In this document: positions 1 to 11,034 of the stretch, piece by piece
Layout: each line of letters opens with the position of its first letter
Numbering within the stretch: the stretch's first letter is position 1
Source: Calendula officinalis
Taxonomy: Eukaryota > Streptophyta > Magnoliopsida > Asterales > Asteraceae
Direction: 5' to 3'
Length of the DNA stretch: 64,000 bases
Assembly (NCBI GenBank): GCA_963853835.1
Contig: OY970827.1
Span: 77,765,234-77,829,233, forward strand
Notes under the pieces: model-generated
Told to the model about the DNA's origin: nothing
Database searches by the model: none
The model's input: only the letters and a program-made list of their open reading frames with translations
Made by a program: the position numbers and the translations under genes

Positions 1-1349
1 ATTTACACAGTCCTTTATAGCACCATGGAAGCTTGAACAAACTAAGAGGTTTGAAAAACTAATACTCCGTAATAGATAAATAAAAAATCAGAGGATTACT
101 AGCTACTTCTCTTGAATAAATTATTGAACAAATTCAGAAACTTAGATTGAAAAAAGCTAAACTTCTTGGCTACAATAATTATGCAGATGTTTATATTTAA
201 TAGTGATTGCTATGTGAAAAAGGAACACGTTAATGATAAATTTGGTATAATTTTCCTTTTGATTTTTCTTATTGTACCAAACAAGAGAAATGATTTTCCG
301 TTACAATTCTCTTTTGAAGTCTCTGTGCTACCAAACAGAAGAGTCAATTCTCATTCTCCTCACTAATTCTCTTTCTCTGTAATTCCATTCTCTGCAATCA
401 TTTCTCTACAATTTCATTCTCTGTACCAAACGCACCCCTGTAGTAACTCCAATTTTTTAGTTTGCTTTTGTTATAACTTATAACCACTTACAAAATCAAC
501 CCCTTATATTCCCTTAATTTACAAAACAGCCCCTAAATATACATTTTCTAGATTTGTTTAAAAATCAAAATGCTTTTATTATATGGAGTTACTTTTTGAG
601 ATTAATATAAGTAAAGTATCTTTAAAATTATTATTAGTGTGTCATTATTAATAATGTGAGCTTTATTATTAGTATTATCGTTTTTTTACTTATTTTTATT
701 CTTTTAAAGTTATGATTAAGAACAATAAATTACGAATTTTAAAGTACAACCTTTTTTAAGTGATTTAACCCGCCCAAAAACATCTACATAAATACATAAT
801 CATATGTGTTTCATTTATATGAAAAGTTTTATCTACAAATTACTTATACGACAAAATAAATAGTATATATATTGATTAACTAGAAAATTGTATTGACCCA
901 TCAAATAATCAAATGCATAAATTGCAAGTAATAATTGGGGTTTTTATTAAATTACAAACTATTGTAAAGACTACTTTCTAAGTTAAAGGTAAAGAATTTA
1001 ACTCTCTTATTATAAGTTAGGATTTTACAAAAATTGATCTACAGATCAAAGAAGTTTTATTTCCCCGAAGATTATGCATTCTTTTAAATCCCGCCGCAAC
1101 ACGCGGGCTTATAATTTCCTCATCTTGTTACAATAACTTACAAATGACGTTGGAAGAAATTTTTCAAAATATGTGATTGCTGGCTTGACCTCAATCATGT
1201 ACCCGATGGTTTGAAAGTTTTGGAGAAAAGTGCAGGGCCGGCCCGTTTTGGTCGACATGCTCCATAATAGCAAAGTAGGCCGTAAACACGAAAAAATTAA
1301 CCCGGTTATAGAACTTCGACATTAATATTGTAAAAAATGTTATAACAGC
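1..1349. other. AT-rich intergenic DNA with MITE-end fragment
   Basis: I see no gene. About 260-436 looks like one end of a Tourist/hAT-type MITE: repeated 'ttctct' blocks run up to a terminus whose reverse complement reads ACAGGGGTGCGTTTGGT. The opposite end is not visible, so it is truncated or lies before the window. A hairpin CCCGCcgcaacaCGCGGG near 1091-1108 resembles the terminal hairpin of Helitrons but has no CTRR end beside it. Short ORFs here have no recognisable domain. Confidence 0.4.
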
Positions 1350-2500
1350 ATCTCCAATTAGATGTTTTTTAAGAGGTTATTACTATTTGAATAATCTTTA
1401 AAATGACTTGTTACCATTAGAATATATGACTTTTTTAGGAGGTCACTCCAACCACTTATTCTTCCCCGATCACTTAATCCTCTTTTAATGTTTGATTCTT
1501 TTGGTCCTTATATTTAATACTTTTACATTTTAAACCCCTATATATATTTATATGTGAAACATTTATTATTCTATAACTATAAATAATAACTTTATCATAT
1601 TTCGATACTTTTTAAAAATATCACACATAATGATTAATTTTTTTTTGCGGTATATTATATATATATAAAATGAGATATGGTTTTAGTTGTATATAAAGTG
1701 AGGGCCATTTTAGGGGTGAGCATAAAAACCGAAAAACCGAACCGAACCCGAAAAACCCGAACCGAAAAAACCGAACTATTTGAAAAACCGACATCAACGG
1801 TTTTGATTTTTGGAAAACCCGAATGTTTGGGGCGGTTTTCGGGGGGCATATGAAAAACCAAACCGAAAAACCCGCTCCGCCCCGCCTTTATATATATTTC
1901 AAGTTTTATAAAAATATTCTTATATTTTTAAAAGATTTGATATAAATTTGTTTGCAAAAGGAAAGCAACCATGCAATGAAACTTCTATGGATGAAGACAT
2001 TGACTAAGATTGTTGCGAAAGATGGTTGGATGTAATTCTATTATTAATTTTTTTCAAATTATGTTAGTTGAATTTATTATTACATTATATTAAACTTACT
2101 AGTTGTTTTTTATATATAATGAAATGAGTTAAGGTTTGGAAGTTTGAATCATAATATTAGTTTTAAGGTAACAAATTGGTAAATTTAAAGAAAACTTAAA
2201 AACTGAAAAAACCCGAAACCGAACCGAAAAACCCGAAACCGAACCGAAAAACCCGAAAACCGAAACCGAAAAACCCGAAACCGAACGGGGTGTAATTTTC
2301 AAAACCCGAACTTTCGGGGCGGGGTTTGGTTTTAGTTAAAAACCGCCCCATGCTCACCCCTAGGCCATTTATAGAACATTTGATATAGATAAAGGTAAAT
2401 TAGTAATATTAATAAGAAAAAGTCTTTGAAAATATTAACCATTGGAGAGGTTTTTAATTAATAGGTTATTAGATGATTTGTGACCCATTATCCACTAACC
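1350..2500. repeat. Old dispersed repeat, copy 1 (interrupted)
   Basis: This stretch, after removing the hAT MITE at 1711-2362, is clearly homologous over about 500 bp to 7862-9037 minus its own insert. Both copies carry the blocks 'ggttattactatttgaataat', 'ggtcactccaaccactta' and 'acatttgatatagataaagg' in the same order and orientation. The ends carry 'ctccaa'-type sequence in inverted orientation, which suggests an old MITE. I could not fix a target duplication, so the class is open. Ends are approximate. Confidence 0.6.
1711..2362 (-). mobile_element. hAT-type MITE, copy 1 (652 bp)
   Basis: The termini are TAGGGGTGAGCAT and its exact inverted complement ATGCTCACCCCTA. The 8-bp target duplication ggccattt lies at 1703-1710 and 2363-2370. 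An 8-bp duplication with a TAGGG-type end is the hallmark of the hAT superfamily. The sub-terminal regions are packed with ACCGAAAAACCCGAA-type repeats that are inverted between the two halves, and there is no transposase, so this is a non-autonomous element. It is a close relative of 8132-8797 in the opposite orientation. The strand label is arbitrary and marks only that relation. Confidence 0.9.
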
Positions 2501-2727
2501 ATTCAATTAATCTAATTTAACCATCATTAAAAAAATTTGCCTCAAAATTCGTGAAACCTAAAGTGTAGCACTTATTTTAAATCGGAGGAAGTATATATAA
2601 TGTGAGGACAAACTTTTTATCTTAAAAATATAACTTTTTCAAACTCATATTTTAATTTAATAATAAAAATCCAACCGTAGCAAAATAAATTCTTCTTATA
2701 TACAATAGGCATACACTTTTTACTGTT

Positions 2728-2853
2728 CATAAACTTTTTCAAAGTTTCCCCTGGATAATTAAGCTTTTCCAGTTTTCCCCTAATTTACAATATAACTTTT
2801 TCAAAGTTTCCCTAAAGAATTAAGCTTTTTCAGTTTTCCCTTTATTTACAACA
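2728..2853. repeat. Two-copy direct repeat, ~62 bp unit
   Basis: Two adjacent copies share 'aactttttcaaagtttccc', then 'aattaagctttt', then 'cagttttccc', with a few differences. Nothing suggests function; it is probably a local duplication. Confidence 0.55.
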
Positions 2854-4316
2854 TAAACAATTAATATATGGTACATCCCAATTATAACTTATGTCCAATC
2901 CATGTTCTCCATGAGCCCAATTCAATTTACGTAAGAATTCTGAAATAAACCGATTAAATCGTGTACGAATCCATCATCGAATGCTGAATATAAATCTTTT
3001 GTTGATAAAAATTTAATAAATATTTCTAAAACATTTAGTTGCTGCATGGATGGTTTGTTTTTTTCAAGGATTTTATCTAGCGAATATAAATCTTTTGTTT
3101 TCTTTTATTTATTTAATTTGTCTAAGTTAACTAATTGATGATGTTTTTTTACTAGACAATATTTTTTGTATAGATTTAATAAATTAATTAAAGGAGGATG
3201 TGGGAAACTTCGAATAAGTTGTCAGAGTTTTTTAATATTTGCATTATACCTCTAATTCATTGTCATAGTAAATGGTTTGCTAAATTCTGCAAAACAAATC
3301 ATCAAATAAAGGATGTTTGTTTTGTAACAATGTTTTAAAAACCTTATTTAACAGACGTCAAACCGAAAAATTGAAAGGTAGTCAGTCGAAATAAATCGGT
3401 TAAATCAACAAGTTCTTCAAAATACAATGGAACTTTGACAACGCTAATTTATCATATTTATAGGACTTTATTTAGTTTCAAAAAGTGGATATAAAAAAAC
3501 ACAATTAACAAGTAACCCTTGACTTTTAAAATTTTCAAAATCATTTACAACCTTAAAAGTTTCTACAATACGTCTTTTCTTCCATTTCACAATAAATTTT
3601 GATATTTCAAAAGACCACCTATAAACAATATTGTTATTAATATTGTAACTACAACACCCATTTTTGTTCACAAATACAAACACAAAGAAATTAAATCCTA
3701 TTAAAAACGACGTAATAAACGCATGCTTTAAAATCTGCAGCAACGCGCGGTAAGTATATCACTTGTTAAGAACAAGAATCCTACTTAATAAACTGGTTGA
3801 GAGATAAATTAGAATTTAAATACAAAAAATATGTATTAATTAAAAAATGGAATACTAAAAAATCAAACAAGTACAATTGATGTAGAAGGTGAACTCAATA
3901 TGTACTGTGAAATCTATCTCTCAAAGTATCAATTACGATATCATTATATCTTCTATTTATAGGCTTAGATTGAAGACGGTTATGGTGTAAGATGATTGGT
4001 TCATGTGTTAGAATTCTATATATTGGTTTTAAGGTAGCTTATGTTTCCCATGCTCCGATAGAATTTTATTATGCTATTTTGTCTTTAATATATCATTGAG
4101 ACCTTTTAAAATTTTCATAGAATCTCATCTTAAGTGAATCTTCACTTTCTCTCTCTCGGTCTTGAGCTAATACAACGAAGTTCTTGGTGAGTTAACTAAT
4201 TTCAGATATATACTAAGTTAACTAAAAGTACAAGCTTCTTCGGTTGGTGTACCCTAAGAAACTGATGACAAATTTGTTTTAAGAGCGTTGTGTATGACAC
4301 GTCAAATGGCTCGCCA

Positions 4317-4317
<1 letters not shown>

Positions 4318-4347
<30 letters not shown>
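4318..4347 (+). repeat. Run of 30 C (G on the other strand)
   Basis: An uninterrupted homopolymer of about 30 C in otherwise AT-rich DNA. The G-rich complement can in principle form G-quadruplex structures. The exact length of such a run is unreliable in most sequencing data. Confidence 0.85.
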
Positions 4348-4349
<2 letters not shown>

Positions 4350-4928
4350 GCAGTGACAAACCCTTTAACACCGTACCGCCTCTCTCGCCAAAAGCAATTT
4401 TGCCAAGGATATGATGACGAGGCGTTAAACTGTATTGTGGTGAAAAGGAAGAGTAATTGGCGAGCAAGAGCGTTTAACATCAGAGACAGGGTATTTAAAA
4501 TGGGTATAAAACCTAGAGCCCAAAAAACCATTTAACATCATTTTAATACCATTACCATAGCTGTAAGGGGTCATATTAACCTACTATGTTCTCCCGCTTT
4601 CCATTTTACGTTTCATTCCATATTGTAATTCAGTTTCTTGTCTTCAATTTTAGCCAATTTCTAGTTTTTCTCTGCGTTGGTGGGAAGTGTAATCAGAAAT
4701 GCATGAAGAAGTAGAATGAAGAGAGTAATTGAGGATAATATTGATTGTTCAAATCCATATATTACATACTCTTTTGCTACATTTGTACATACGATAAGCT
4801 ATCAAAATCAACTATTACAACCAATTTCAACAACCCTAATCAAATCTTTCAATTCTTCATAATAGTTGAAATGTTTTGGACATTTTTAATTTGTAGCCTA
4901 CACTTTAATGCATCAATTTCACATCTTC

Positions 4929-5687
4929 TTAGGGATTGAATGACAATCCTCCGAGTATACCATGTTTGTATGGCAAATATGTTTTCGTCTTCATCTCATT
5001 CGAATTCGCGCGATTCAAATTATAATGAACCTCGTGAGCTGAAGCCCGTCCCCTTCTCTTAGACATCGATCCCGATTCACCCGAGTTCCGTGTCGAGTAT
5101 TTCTTCAAAGGGTCTTTGTCCATTGCTCGCCCATCCGAAGCACTTCTAAACAAAAAGAAATCCTTAAAACTCCATCTTTTCGATCCACTTTCCGACGAAC
5201 AAACGGGCGAGGACGGAGTCTTTATATCCATAATTGTTTTTTGTTGTTCCCGACGATGATCCGAAGCCCCAAGTGGGGACAAAGATCTTGTTCTTCGACT
5301 TCTAGACGAAGGTAATCGAGAAGACGAAAAGCCTCTCTCTCTTCCTCTTTCAATCTCTACCTTCCGTTCTCGTGCCACCGGATCAACGGTCTTGATCACA
5401 CCCCCATGGAATAAATCTTCCGCGGGCACCGAATGATTACCAAAATTGCAAGTCACATCGAACGAAAAATCATCTTCAAATAAGTTTTCGGGTGTTTTTG
5501 GAACCCCGGGTTTTTCCTCCCATGCGAATGGAACGGTGGCTAGAGAATGAACGCCCGAGATCAATAACTCATCGAACCCACAACACAACTCGGTCAATCG
5601 AGTGGGGCTAGATGGTGCGCTTTTGTAGTACGTGCCGCCGTGTGAAGAATGATTGAAATCGAAATCCATTGCTGGAGCAATTTCCAT
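4929..5687 (-). CDS. DUF1645 family protein (intact copy)
   Basis: A single-exon reading frame of 252 residues. I recognise the plant-specific DUF1645 layout. An N-terminal MEIAPAMDFDF start is followed by a SAPSSPTR motif (about residues 23-30), an FAWEEKPGVPK motif (about 54-64), a Ser/Arg-rich basic stretch (about 113-139, SSRSRRTRSLSPL) and an aromatic FKDFFLFRSASDGR block (about 174-187). The protein ends in YKHGILGGLSFNP, typical of this family. Two basic clusters (RSRRTRS and SKRRGR) could act as nuclear-localisation signals. Some members have been described as calmodulin-binding or growth/stress related, but the molecular role is not established. A TATA-like box lies about 55 bp upstream (5741-5748). 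A paralog with a frameshift lies 5.3 kb away on the same strand. The start is the first ATG and is supported by alignment with that paralog. Confidence 0.88.
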   Translation of the reverse strand: MEIAPAMDFDFNHSSHGGTYYKSAPSSPTRLTELCCGFDELLISGVHSLATVPFAWEEKPGVPKTPENLFEDDFSFDVTCNFGNHSVPAEDLFHGGVIKTVDPVARERKVEIERGRERGFSSSRLPSSRSRRTRSLSPLGASDHRREQQKTIMDIKTPSSPVCSSESGSKRWSFKDFFLFRSASDGRAMDKDPLKKYSTRNSGESGSMSKRRGRASAHEVHYNLNRANSNEMKTKTYLPYKHGILGGLSFNP

Positions 5688-5740
5688 GGTGGAATGTTTG
5701 TGAAGAAAGTGAGTAAAACAGCCATGGAGAGTTTGATTGT

Positions 5741-5898
5741 TATATAAGTGATCATGGAGTTGAACTGCGGAAGGTGAAGTGAAGGTTCATGGAGCCAAAT
5801 AAAATTGACTGTAAATTTAGATCCAAGTCTTTAAAAAAATTAAAAAATATTAAAAAATAGAAAAGAATGAAGTCTACGTTGCCGTCTTGTTGTTTAAT
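5741..5898 (-). promoter_or_regulatory. TATA-like box and block shared with paralog
   Basis: On the minus strand CTTATATA (5741-5748) sits about 55 bp before the ATG of the DUF1645 gene, a normal TATA position once a short 5'UTR is allowed. Two further blocks recur upstream of the paralog at comparable distances: plus-strand 'ttcatggagccaaataa...ttgact' at about 5788-5812 and 'cgtcttgttgttta' at about 5883-5896. Function is inferred only from this conservation. Confidence 0.45.
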
Positions 5899-5899
5899 T

Positions 5900-7861
5900 A
5901 TTAGTACGTTCGACAGCGTTTCCTTTTGTTGTCGTTTGTTGCACGTAGGTTCAGTAAAGTTGTGAATATTCAATTTTTAAAGAATAATTGCATAATATGA
6001 ACAAAACTTGAAGAGCGTCATTTTTTATATGTTTGGATTTTTGGGAATGTATTGGTGGATATGGTTTTTGAGTTTTTATTCTTTTTATCACATTTTTTTC
6101 TATTTGTATTACAATTAGCTAATATATCCAGCGATGGGATTCATGATTAATGTGCCGCTTATGTTGTTATGTTAATTATATCAAATGAGTATCGAAAAAT
6201 GTTTTTAGTTGTGTTAAATCGAGCAGGGATTTTTATATGACGAGCAATGTGCCGCTTATGTTATTATGTTAATTGTATCCAACGGATATCAAACAATACT
6301 TTTAGTTGTGTTAAATAATGTCGTATTGGTTAACTAACTTCCATAAACTTATATATCTGTTGATGTATAGTGGACTGTACCCCTCGTGATGCTGTGGGTT
6401 TTTCATATGACACTCAAAATATAATAACAATAATAACAATTAGAGGAAAATCCATCATTTTTAGTTATATAATAAGAATACATTAATTATATAAGAACAT
6501 AAAAGTTTTGAATGTAAACTATCATTTTAATTATTATTTAATGATTTTATTTTGGTAATTGTAAATTTACTTTATTAATTAAATGTGATTGAATGTTTAA
6601 AATTATATAAATTAAGCGGTTGCTTGGTTATAAAAGTTTATGGATTATTTTGTAATTTTAAGAAACTCGATAAAGGCAAGTAGTTGGTTGGTTACTTAAT
6701 AGAACTAAAGTTTAGGGGCTAGTTAGTAATTTCATGAACTTCAAAAGAAAACTAAAAATAATTGTATGACTGGGAGTCGAACCCTGATCACCTGCTTACC
6801 CTATGTCCCTAACGAAGCCATTGTTGACAACCCACAACTGGAGTATATAATATAAATGAAATTTCACTACATGACAAAAATCTACTATTCATCAAGTTGT
6901 AGAATGTATTATTACTAATTTACAAATCAAGAAAAAAAAATTATTGGCATAAAAGTACATACCATGTGTAATGCCTAAAACCAAACCACCACCTTCGTGC
7001 CAATGGCATATGATCATTTCTCGTTTCATATTCATAGTATCAAATACTCCTACAAGTATAAACTCAACCCAAAACAATTATTTTGAGACCCACTAAAATA
7101 TTTCACTAACAAAATATTTAAAAAACCATCTCTCTCTCCTCTCTCATTCGCCAAAGAAGTGGCGTAACTCTTGGTGAACCTCATGTGGGGTGTGGTGGCG
7201 GATGGAAGTGGAGCTGTAATAAAATACAGGTAAACTTCAACTCACTAATTTTACTCTAATCAATTTTATAGGATTAGAATCAAATTAGTATATCCTCAAA
7301 ACCCTCTCCCAAATTCAAAAGACATATTTAATATTAGTTATACGCTGAATATGATTACCCCCATTAATATGCAATCAACCACACACCGAAATATATATAA
7401 TGCAGTGAATATAAAGAGACATGGAGATTTACGTGGAAACCCAAATCGGGAAAAAAAAATCACGGATGGACAAATCTGACAATCAAACCACTTTAAACTT
7501 ACAGTGCTTATAAAGCTTAAATTAAAAAGACTTAAAGTGAATAAATGATGAAAGAATCAGTTAAGGATAAAATCATATTCGTTCATCGCTGCCGTATAAC
7601 TGCATACATAAAAGAAACGAAATTAAGAAGCTATAAGTCATATTTAAATGTCACTGCATGACTTAAACTATGAAGTTACTAACTTGTCATTTAAAAAAAA
7701 CCGTAGGTCAAAATCTCAATTTTGTGAATGTGTTTTCCAAAAGCCTAATTAACTTTCCTCGGTTGGCAAGAATAGTCCTTGAAGTTTATAATATCTTTAG
7801 TTGAAATCGTACATTCTTCAAGCGCCAGTTTGGGAGCTACGTAGGATGGCGTGCTACATAC
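5900..7861. other. Intergenic DNA, no gene seen
   Basis: AT-rich with no credible coding region. It holds a 97-bp-spaced direct repeat (6149-6315) and, at about 6764-6835 on the minus strand, a stretch with a B-box-like GGGTTCGACTCCC that could be a SINE head or tRNA relic. I cannot fold it into a full tRNA. Confidence 0.45.
6149..6315 (+). repeat. Direct repeat, two ~70-bp copies 97 bp apart
   Basis: 'aatgtgccgcttatgtt' starts copies at 6149 and 6246. Each copy ends with 'tttagttgtgttaaat' (6219 and 6315), and the sequence between is similar but diverged. Confidence 0.65.
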
Positions 7862-9037
7862 GGAGCATTTTTAATGCGAGATTTTTTAAAAGGTTATTAC
7901 TATTTGAATAATCTCTAAAATGATTTTTATCATTGGAATAAATGTTTTTTTTAGAAGGTCACTCCAACCACTTATTATTCCCCAACCACTTATTCATCTT
8001 TGAATGTTTGATTCTTTTAATCCGTATATTTAATAATTTACATTTTAAACTCATATATATATTTATGTGTGAATCATTTATTATTTCTATAACTATAAAT
8101 TATAATTTTAACATATTTCAATACTTTTTAATAGGGGTGAGCATGGGACGGTTTGGGGCGGTTTTTAACTAAAATCAAACTCCGCCCCGAAAGTTCGGGT
8201 TTTGAGAATTACACCCCGTTCGGTTTCGGGTTTTTCGGTTTCGGTTTTTCGGGTTTTCGGTTCGGTTTCGGGTTTTTCGGTTCGGTTTCGGGTTTTTTCG
8301 GTTTTTTAGCTTCCTTTAAATTTACCAATTTATTACCTTAAAAACTAATATTATGATTCAAACTTCCAAACCATAACTCATTTCATTATAAATAAAAAAC
8401 AACTAGTAAGTTTAATATAATGTAATAATAAATTCAACTAACATAATCTAAAAAAAATTAATAATAGAATTATATCCAACCATCTTTCGCAACAATCTTA
8501 GTCAATGTCTTCATCCATAGAAGTTTCATTGCATGGTTGTTTTCCTTTTGCAAATAAATTTCTATCAAATCTTTTAAAAATATAAGAATATTTTCATAAA
8601 ACTTGAAATATATATAAAGGCGGGGCGGGTTTTTCGGTTTGGTTTTTCATATGCCCCCGAAAACCGCCCCAAACATTCGGGTTTTCCAAAAATCAAAACC
8701 GTTGATGTCGGTTTTTCAAATGGTTCGGTTTTTTCGGTTCGGTTTTTTCGGGTTTTTCGGGTTCGGTTCGGTTTTTCGGTTTTTATGCTCACCCCTACTT
8801 TTTAAGAAAGATCACATATGATGATTAATTTTATTTTTTTATGATATGTTATATATATAAAATGAGATATGGTCATATATAAAACATTTGATATAGATAA
8901 AGGTAAATTAGTAATATCAATAAGAAAATGTCTTTGTAAAGGTTAACCATTAGAGAAGTTTTAATTAATAAGTTATTAGATGATGTGGTAAAAGTATTAA
9001 GTCATTGGAAAGATTAACCATTGTGGTTGGAGTTAAA
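7862..9037. repeat. Old dispersed repeat, copy 2 (interrupted)
   Basis: Homologous to 1350-2500 in the same orientation and likewise interrupted by a hAT MITE, but at a different internal position. Its right end, read on the minus strand, is 'aactccaaccacaatggtt', which resembles the 'cactccaaccactta' block near the left end, so an inverted-repeat element is likely. Confidence 0.6.
8132..8797 (+). mobile_element. hAT-type MITE, copy 2 (666 bp)
   Basis: Termini TAGGGGTGAGCAT and ATGCTCACCCCTA are flanked by the perfect 8-bp duplication ctttttaa (8124-8131 and 8798-8805). It is the same family as 1711-2362, inverted relative to it: this copy starts with the end at which the first one finishes ('catgggacggtttggggcgg'). 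The reading frames inside are translations of the CGGTTTTTCGGG repeats, not genes. Confidence 0.9.
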
Positions 9038-9059
9038 AAAAAAGGGACTAAAAGAATCA

Positions 9060-9195
9060 AAGGATCATTGGTGAAATTTGTTATAAATGGCTGTTTTTGC
9101 AAAGGACCATAGGTGAAAAACCTTTTAGAAATAAGGATCATTGATGTAATTTTTGAAACTAAAGGACCATTGGTGAAATTTCTTATAAACCTAAA
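9060..9195 (+). repeat. Degenerate 'ggaycattggtgaaa' repeats, 4 copies
   Basis: Copies begin near 9062, 9103, 9138 and 9172 ('ggatcattggtgaaatttg', 'ggaccataggtgaaaaac', 'ggatcattgatgtaattt', 'ggaccattggtgaaattt'). The origin is unknown. Confidence 0.6.
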
Positions 9196-9318
9196 GGACT
9201 GTAATTAACTTTATCCGTAATATTTCTGATTTGTATAAAATTTTCCGATTGTTTAATGCTTTTAATATGGAATTTTTTGTGTATTAAATATCAACCTCAA
9301 CTTGAGATATAAGTGCAA

Positions 9319-9544
9319 ATGATGTCTAGTTCAGCTGGATTGATGCATGAGTTTTACTCTCATATGAGGCGTGAGTTCTGAAATTTGAATCTTGTAAACA
9401 CCTCTTGTGGTGCCAAATATGGGGGATTTTCCTGGAAATCCCTATGGGGCTGAGTTTGCCCTGTAAAGGAACTCTAACCCGGGGTGCTCGCTGAAAAATT
9501 GTGAGTAGGCTTCCGTTGATATCATTTGCCGTTTCCAAAAAAAA
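9319..9544 (+). mobile_element. tRNA-derived SINE, copy A
   Basis: The head carries an A-box-like 'tagttcagctgg' (about 9327-9338) and a B-box-like 'gaaatttgaatctt'. A body of about 150 bp and a short A-rich tail follow ('ccaaaaaaaa'). Near-perfect target duplications flank it: 'cttgagatataagtgcaa' (9301-9318) and 'ctttgagatataagcacaa' (9545-9563). Long flanking repeats plus Pol III boxes plus an A tail define a SINE. A 5'-truncated relative lies on the minus strand at 28548-28735. A minus-strand reading frame across it is fortuitous. Confidence 0.82.
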
Positions 9545-10055
9545 CTTTGAGATATAAGCACAACCAAAATAACACATTCACTATAAAACGGATCAAAATC
9601 ATTAAAAAAACACATATAAGTAAGTTGTGGTTAAATTTAATTTAACAGTTAATGATTATACAGATTAGACAAATGTAGTTTAACGTTATGTTAAAGGTTT
9701 TAGTGGATGTTTAAGCGGCAATTTTGTAAACAAGATCTGAACAAAAATTGAAAAACAATCAAGAAAGTATAACTATCATTGACAGAAAATCAAAATGTTT
9801 AATCATAATTCAAGGCTTTGTTAATAGATAGAAGCTTATTTGCTTTAGTTACATGGAAATAAATGAACATAAAATTCCTAATTAAGATATAACTGGATCA
9901 ATTCCATGTCTAAAGTCTAAACCACATATTACAAGAGCTAAGATATAATCAAGAGACATTTTATCAAACACATGGTGTGCATAATCTTAACATTATCGAA
10001 AAAATCAATAATCAAAATCAGTCAAAACCTTGAATATTGAACATTAAAAATTGTA

Positions 10056-10299
10056 CTCCCTCCGTCCCTAAATAAAATTCTCATTTCACTTGGGCACGTA
10101 GTGGGGTCATTGGTAATAAAGTTGATTAAAATATAAAGTTAGTTTGGAGAGAGAAATATAGTTAGTGGATAGTAAGTAGTGGGGTCCTTAGTAATTATAT
10201 TATTTTATTAAGTGGACCCCATCAACGTGTGAAATGGGAACTTTATTTAGGGACAAAAATTTAAGAAGAAATGAGAACTTTATTTAGGGACGGAGGGAG
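10056..10299. mobile_element. Stowaway-like MITE (244 bp)
   Basis: Inverted ends CTCCCTCCGTCCC and GGGACGGAGGGAG are flanked by the dinucleotide TA on both sides, as expected of Tc1/mariner-type Stowaway elements. No coding capacity. Relatives lie at 31744-32004 and 49058-49317. Confidence 0.88.
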
Positions 10300-10838
10300 T
10301 AGTAAAATCGTAATAAATCACTGAATAAACTACAAAATTAAAACGAAAAAGCCGAACGGAAAACCTAGAAAATCAAAGAAGAAACCTTCATGCATTGTCG
10401 GAAGACGGTGATGAATTGAAGATAACGGAAATAACATTGGATATTAACTTCGAAGTATGCAATCGGGTATATATATGATGCTAACCAACGTGACTATGCG
10501 ATCGAAGGGTGGGGTATGTATTATGAATCGGTGGATGGTCTTATCCCCTAAACCTTTTACTCACTCCGTCGCACAAAGAAGTTTACATTTCGCATGAACA
10601 CCTATTTGACTCAAGTTCATATTTTGAATTTTGATTCTTATTTTGAAACCCTATTTGACACCGAATTATGTTTTTCCTTATCAGTTGTAGCAAAACAAAA
10701 ATATCTTGAATTTAACACTACATCATGCATAAAATATTTATGGATTAAAGTGGGTGCAGTTACATTGCGATCAATGTACTGAATTTTTATTAAAGACAAA
10801 AGCTATCCATTTGACCGTTTCAGTTTCGTCCTTTTAAC

Positions 10839-10866
10839 CCGCGTATTGTCACGGGTAAAAGACTAA
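10839..10866 (+). mobile_element. Helitron-like 3' terminus
   Basis: The hairpin CCCGcgtattgtcaCGGG is followed after 7 nt by CTAA and then T, matching the Helitron rule of a short hairpin just before a CTRR end inserted ahead of T. The 5' end was not identified, so the element's extent is unknown. Confidence 0.4.
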
Positions 10867-11034
10867 TTATATTAATTAGAAACTTTTTTAACCAATAACC
10901 ATTTATTAAATCGATAATATTTAGTCTTATCTCTTAGGTATAACACCTCGGATATCATGAATTCAAATAACCAAAAAATTATAATCACACGACAAAATCT
11001 TATCACTACAATCTGTTCTTCGAATTGAATCTCC

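Larger units (their letters stand above)
2500..4928. other. Intergenic DNA, no gene seen
   Basis: AT-rich sequence between the first repeat nest and the DUF1645 gene. It holds a degenerate direct repeat (2728-2853), a weak Stowaway-like end near 2583, a Helitron-like hairpin relic near 3737 ('gcagcaacgcgcgg') and a 30-base C run (4318-4347). The short ORFs flanking the C run translate it as polyproline or polyglycine and are not credible genes. Confidence 0.5.
9564..11034. other. Intergenic DNA between SINE and DUF1645 paralog
   Basis: No gene is seen. The stretch contains the Stowaway-like MITE (10056-10299) and a Helitron-like 3' end (about 10839-10866). A frame at 10594-10782 has no recognisable domain. 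Confidence 0.5.

Noticed and set aside
1655..1861. Frame inside hAT MITE copy 1 (and the similar ones at 8153-8821)
   Set aside because: Phe/Gly or Lys/Thr/Arg repeats come from the CGGTTTTTCGGG repeats on either strand.
4202..4535. Overlapping frames on both strands around the C run
   Set aside because: They translate the homopolymer into polyproline or polyglycine and have no conserved domain.
9326..9577. Minus-strand 83-residue frame
   Set aside because: It lies across SINE A and its target duplication; the peptide is a by-product of the SINE.
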